Shown: positions 62,367-64,000 of the stretch, in pieces
Position numbering within the stretch: the stretch's first letter is position 1
Layout: each line of letters begins with the position of its first letter
DNA from: Earliella scabrosa
Lineage: Eukaryota; Basidiomycota; Agaricomycetes; Polyporales; Polyporaceae
NCBI GenBank assembly: GCA_022605405.1
Contig: JABYQQ010000017.1
Coordinates: forward strand, 558,001 to 622,000
Length of the DNA: 64,000 bases
Direction: 5' to 3'
Position numbers and translations under genes: made by a program
The notes under the pieces: model-generated
What the model was told of the DNA's origin: nothing
Seen by the model: the letters and a program-made list of their open reading frames with translations, nothing else
Databases searched by the model: none

Positions 62367-63672
62367 ATGATGAGCGACCCGTCCCACGCACGCATCCGGG
62401 CTGAACGTCGGGCAGGAACTGCCGCCTTCATCGTCTCCCTCTACGAACTTTACCTTGCCTCTCTAAACTCCCGTAACCAGGCTGATATCCCGTCGGACAT
62501 CGAACTACCGCCCTCCCCTGGGCACGTTGACGACACTCTGCGGGATGAATGCTGTTATGTGGCCAAAATACTTGCGAGGGCGATGAAAAACATTCGTGAG
62601 TAATGACTTCGCATACTGACACCGTCTCTCTCATGCTCTTGATAAGACACCTTGAACTGGGATGCAGCACAATACGCTGCCGCCGCCCAGCAAGTCTCGA
62701 ACGAAGATGATCTACTTCGCCAGTTCCCTCCGCTCCCTCCTCTAGAGAAAGTTCTTGGCGCGGAGCAATTGCCTGTGCTGGAGGGCCCATGCGTCTTCTG
62801 CGATCTCCTAGGCCGGATCCTGGGATGGTCGCTGCCATCCATCCTCCCAAAACGGCATCAGGTACATGCAATATCATTTCTCATCACTTCAGCCCCAGTT
62901 CACTCGCTTCATTGCAGCTACTCGTCCGCAACGCAACCTCCCTGCTTCAAGCACGTTTCTCCACTACTCGCGTGGAAGCCACGGCGCCTCCCAATCGCCA
63001 GTGGCGAACGGCCGACCGGTACTTCACTGAGGGAGTTGATATACGGTCAGGACAAGTCTTCATTGGACCGGCGTGGTTTGAACAGGGGCATCCGGTGTGT
63101 TTCGCTGCAGCCCCGAATGCCATTTTTCGAGGGAGTCTTCTCACGATGAACATTTCCAGCCCCCAAAATACACTCCGATAGTGTTAGCAGCCACCAAGAC
63201 AACGGAGGCGGCCGCTTGGATGTCGGAGATGCAAGAAACAGGGGGAATCCTGGATGGGATCCTCGCAGTCACGCATCCCGCGCTCTACGAGGCTGGACGG
63301 GCGTTGTTGGCAAGGCTCCATGCCGGGGACGCCGTGGCTCGGGCACTGGTAAACTCATGGCCGTCGGTGTACCACGCGGTTCACGTTATCGTGAATCGGG
63401 AAACCCTTCAACATCGGGACAAGAACGGACTTGCAGGATGGTTTGACTTACTTCTCACCGTTGGCACATATGGAGAAGAGGCTGTTCTCTCCATGCGAAC
63501 CTTCGGTGTTAGCGTACCGTACGATAGTGGCTCCATAGTCATGATCCCGTCTCGGATTGTGCTTCATGGCGTCCCACCGGTGTCTCCGGATCGAATTTGT
63601 CTTGCATGGTTGATGAAAGCTGACGTCCTCTTTTACAATGATGTTGAGTGCGCCGAGTGGACGCACATATAG
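62367..63672 (+). CDS. TET/JBP-like 2-oxoglutarate/Fe(II) dioxygenase
   Basis: Exons 62367-62595, 62647-62861, 62918-63094, 63160-63672 join in phase to 377 aa. The N-terminus (MMSDPSHARIRAERRAGTAA) and a helical part precede the catalytic domain in the last two exons. Key residues: HxD in NRETLQHRDKNGLAGW, the small-residue core LLLTVGTYGEEAVLSM, YDSGSIVMIPSRIVLHGV with the distal His, and Arg in SPDRICLAWL, expected to bind 2-oxoglutarate. This order matches the fungal TET/JBP group, which oxidises 5-methylcytosine in DNA in the members studied. If active, it would act in the nucleus on methylated DNA. In Agaricomycetes this group is greatly expanded and many copies lie in or near KDZ transposons. 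Unspliced, exon 3 runs into a TAG; intron 63095-63159 removes it. Confidence 0.82.
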
Positions 63673-64000
63673 TATAGTCATGTGTTGCTTATGTCCCGTT
63701 AGTCCCTACGTAGACCCGCTGAAGTATCATGGCCTGGCTCCGGTTGAGTCCGAAACGTTTTCTCTACTGCATCTGCGGTGTTTCAATTGATACCGAAGTG
63801 ATTGGAATGATCTGCTATAGAGCTAGCGAGCTCTCCGCACGTATGTGTTGCAGACGCCAATGGGCGCTCCGGGACAGAGGCACTGGTGGAGTGGTTGACT
63901 CCGATGTAGCACTGCTGATGAAACATGAGATGTCTTCGGACTCTTATAGTCTATTTTATTTGTGTACTTTGAAGTCTCTACGACGTCCTCCGGTGAGGCC
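63673..64000. other. Right edge, nothing recognised
   Basis: About 330 bp after the dioxygenase stop. No open exon identified; the neighbouring gene lies beyond the window. Confidence 0.4.

Noticed and set aside
63097..63200. Frameshift in the dioxygenase gene
   Set aside because: The apparent frame change is explained by an intron (63095-63159) with donor GTGTGT and acceptor TTCCAG, joining HP to PPKYTPIV in phase.

Overview
The window looks like nuclear DNA of a wood-decay basidiomycete (Agaricomycetes, probably Polyporales). Genes are GC-rich and split by many short GT-AG introns, mostly 48-75 nt. The gene content fits: an expanded FunK1 protein-kinase family, a class II ligninolytic peroxidase, F-box proteins and a TET/JBP-type dioxygenase. 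Gene models were spliced by hand, checking phase at the junctions; none has transcript support.

Layout. 70-2360 (-): disordered protein ending in two membrane segments, with a shorter paralogue at 43652-44614 (+). 2971-31285: a FunK1 array of seven copies. Two are on the minus strand (2971-5472, 6265-8887) and five on the plus strand: one truncated (13906-15063), one frameshifted (16159-18973) and three open (19581-22455, 23489-26336, 28395-31285). The COPII-vesicle protein gene ERV41 (10992-13270) interrupts the array. 32045-33951 (-): a 13-exon versatile-peroxidase-type gene. 36999-38548: secreted GH105-like hydrolase. 40834-41454: isochorismatase-like hydrolase. 44930-45507: broken copy of the F-box gene at 46491-48274. 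48492-49825 (-): pepsin-like aspartic protease, 5' part not resolved, with a 150-bp MITE beside it. 50696-57536 (-): very long disordered protein with two coding minisatellites and a conserved helical core. 58003-59058 (-) and 59318-62215 (+): a divergent pair; the second gene carries a Zn2Cys6 cluster. 62367-63672 (+): TET/JBP-like 2-oxoglutarate/Fe(II) dioxygenase.

Two parts stand out. The FunK1 array records repeated DNA-level duplication that carried the promoters along. Four copies share a phase-1 first intron whose length is always a multiple of three, and every copy, even the one without a catalytic core, keeps a basic nuclear-localisation-like tail. The right end (50.7-63.7 kb) looks like a small chromatin or transposon-cargo module: DNA-base dioxygenase, Zn2Cys6/coiled-coil protein, a Ser/Pro-rich partner on a shared promoter, and a repeat-rich protein. 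In Agaricomycetes such dioxygenases are linked to KDZ-type transposons. No transposase is visible here, so that link is inference.
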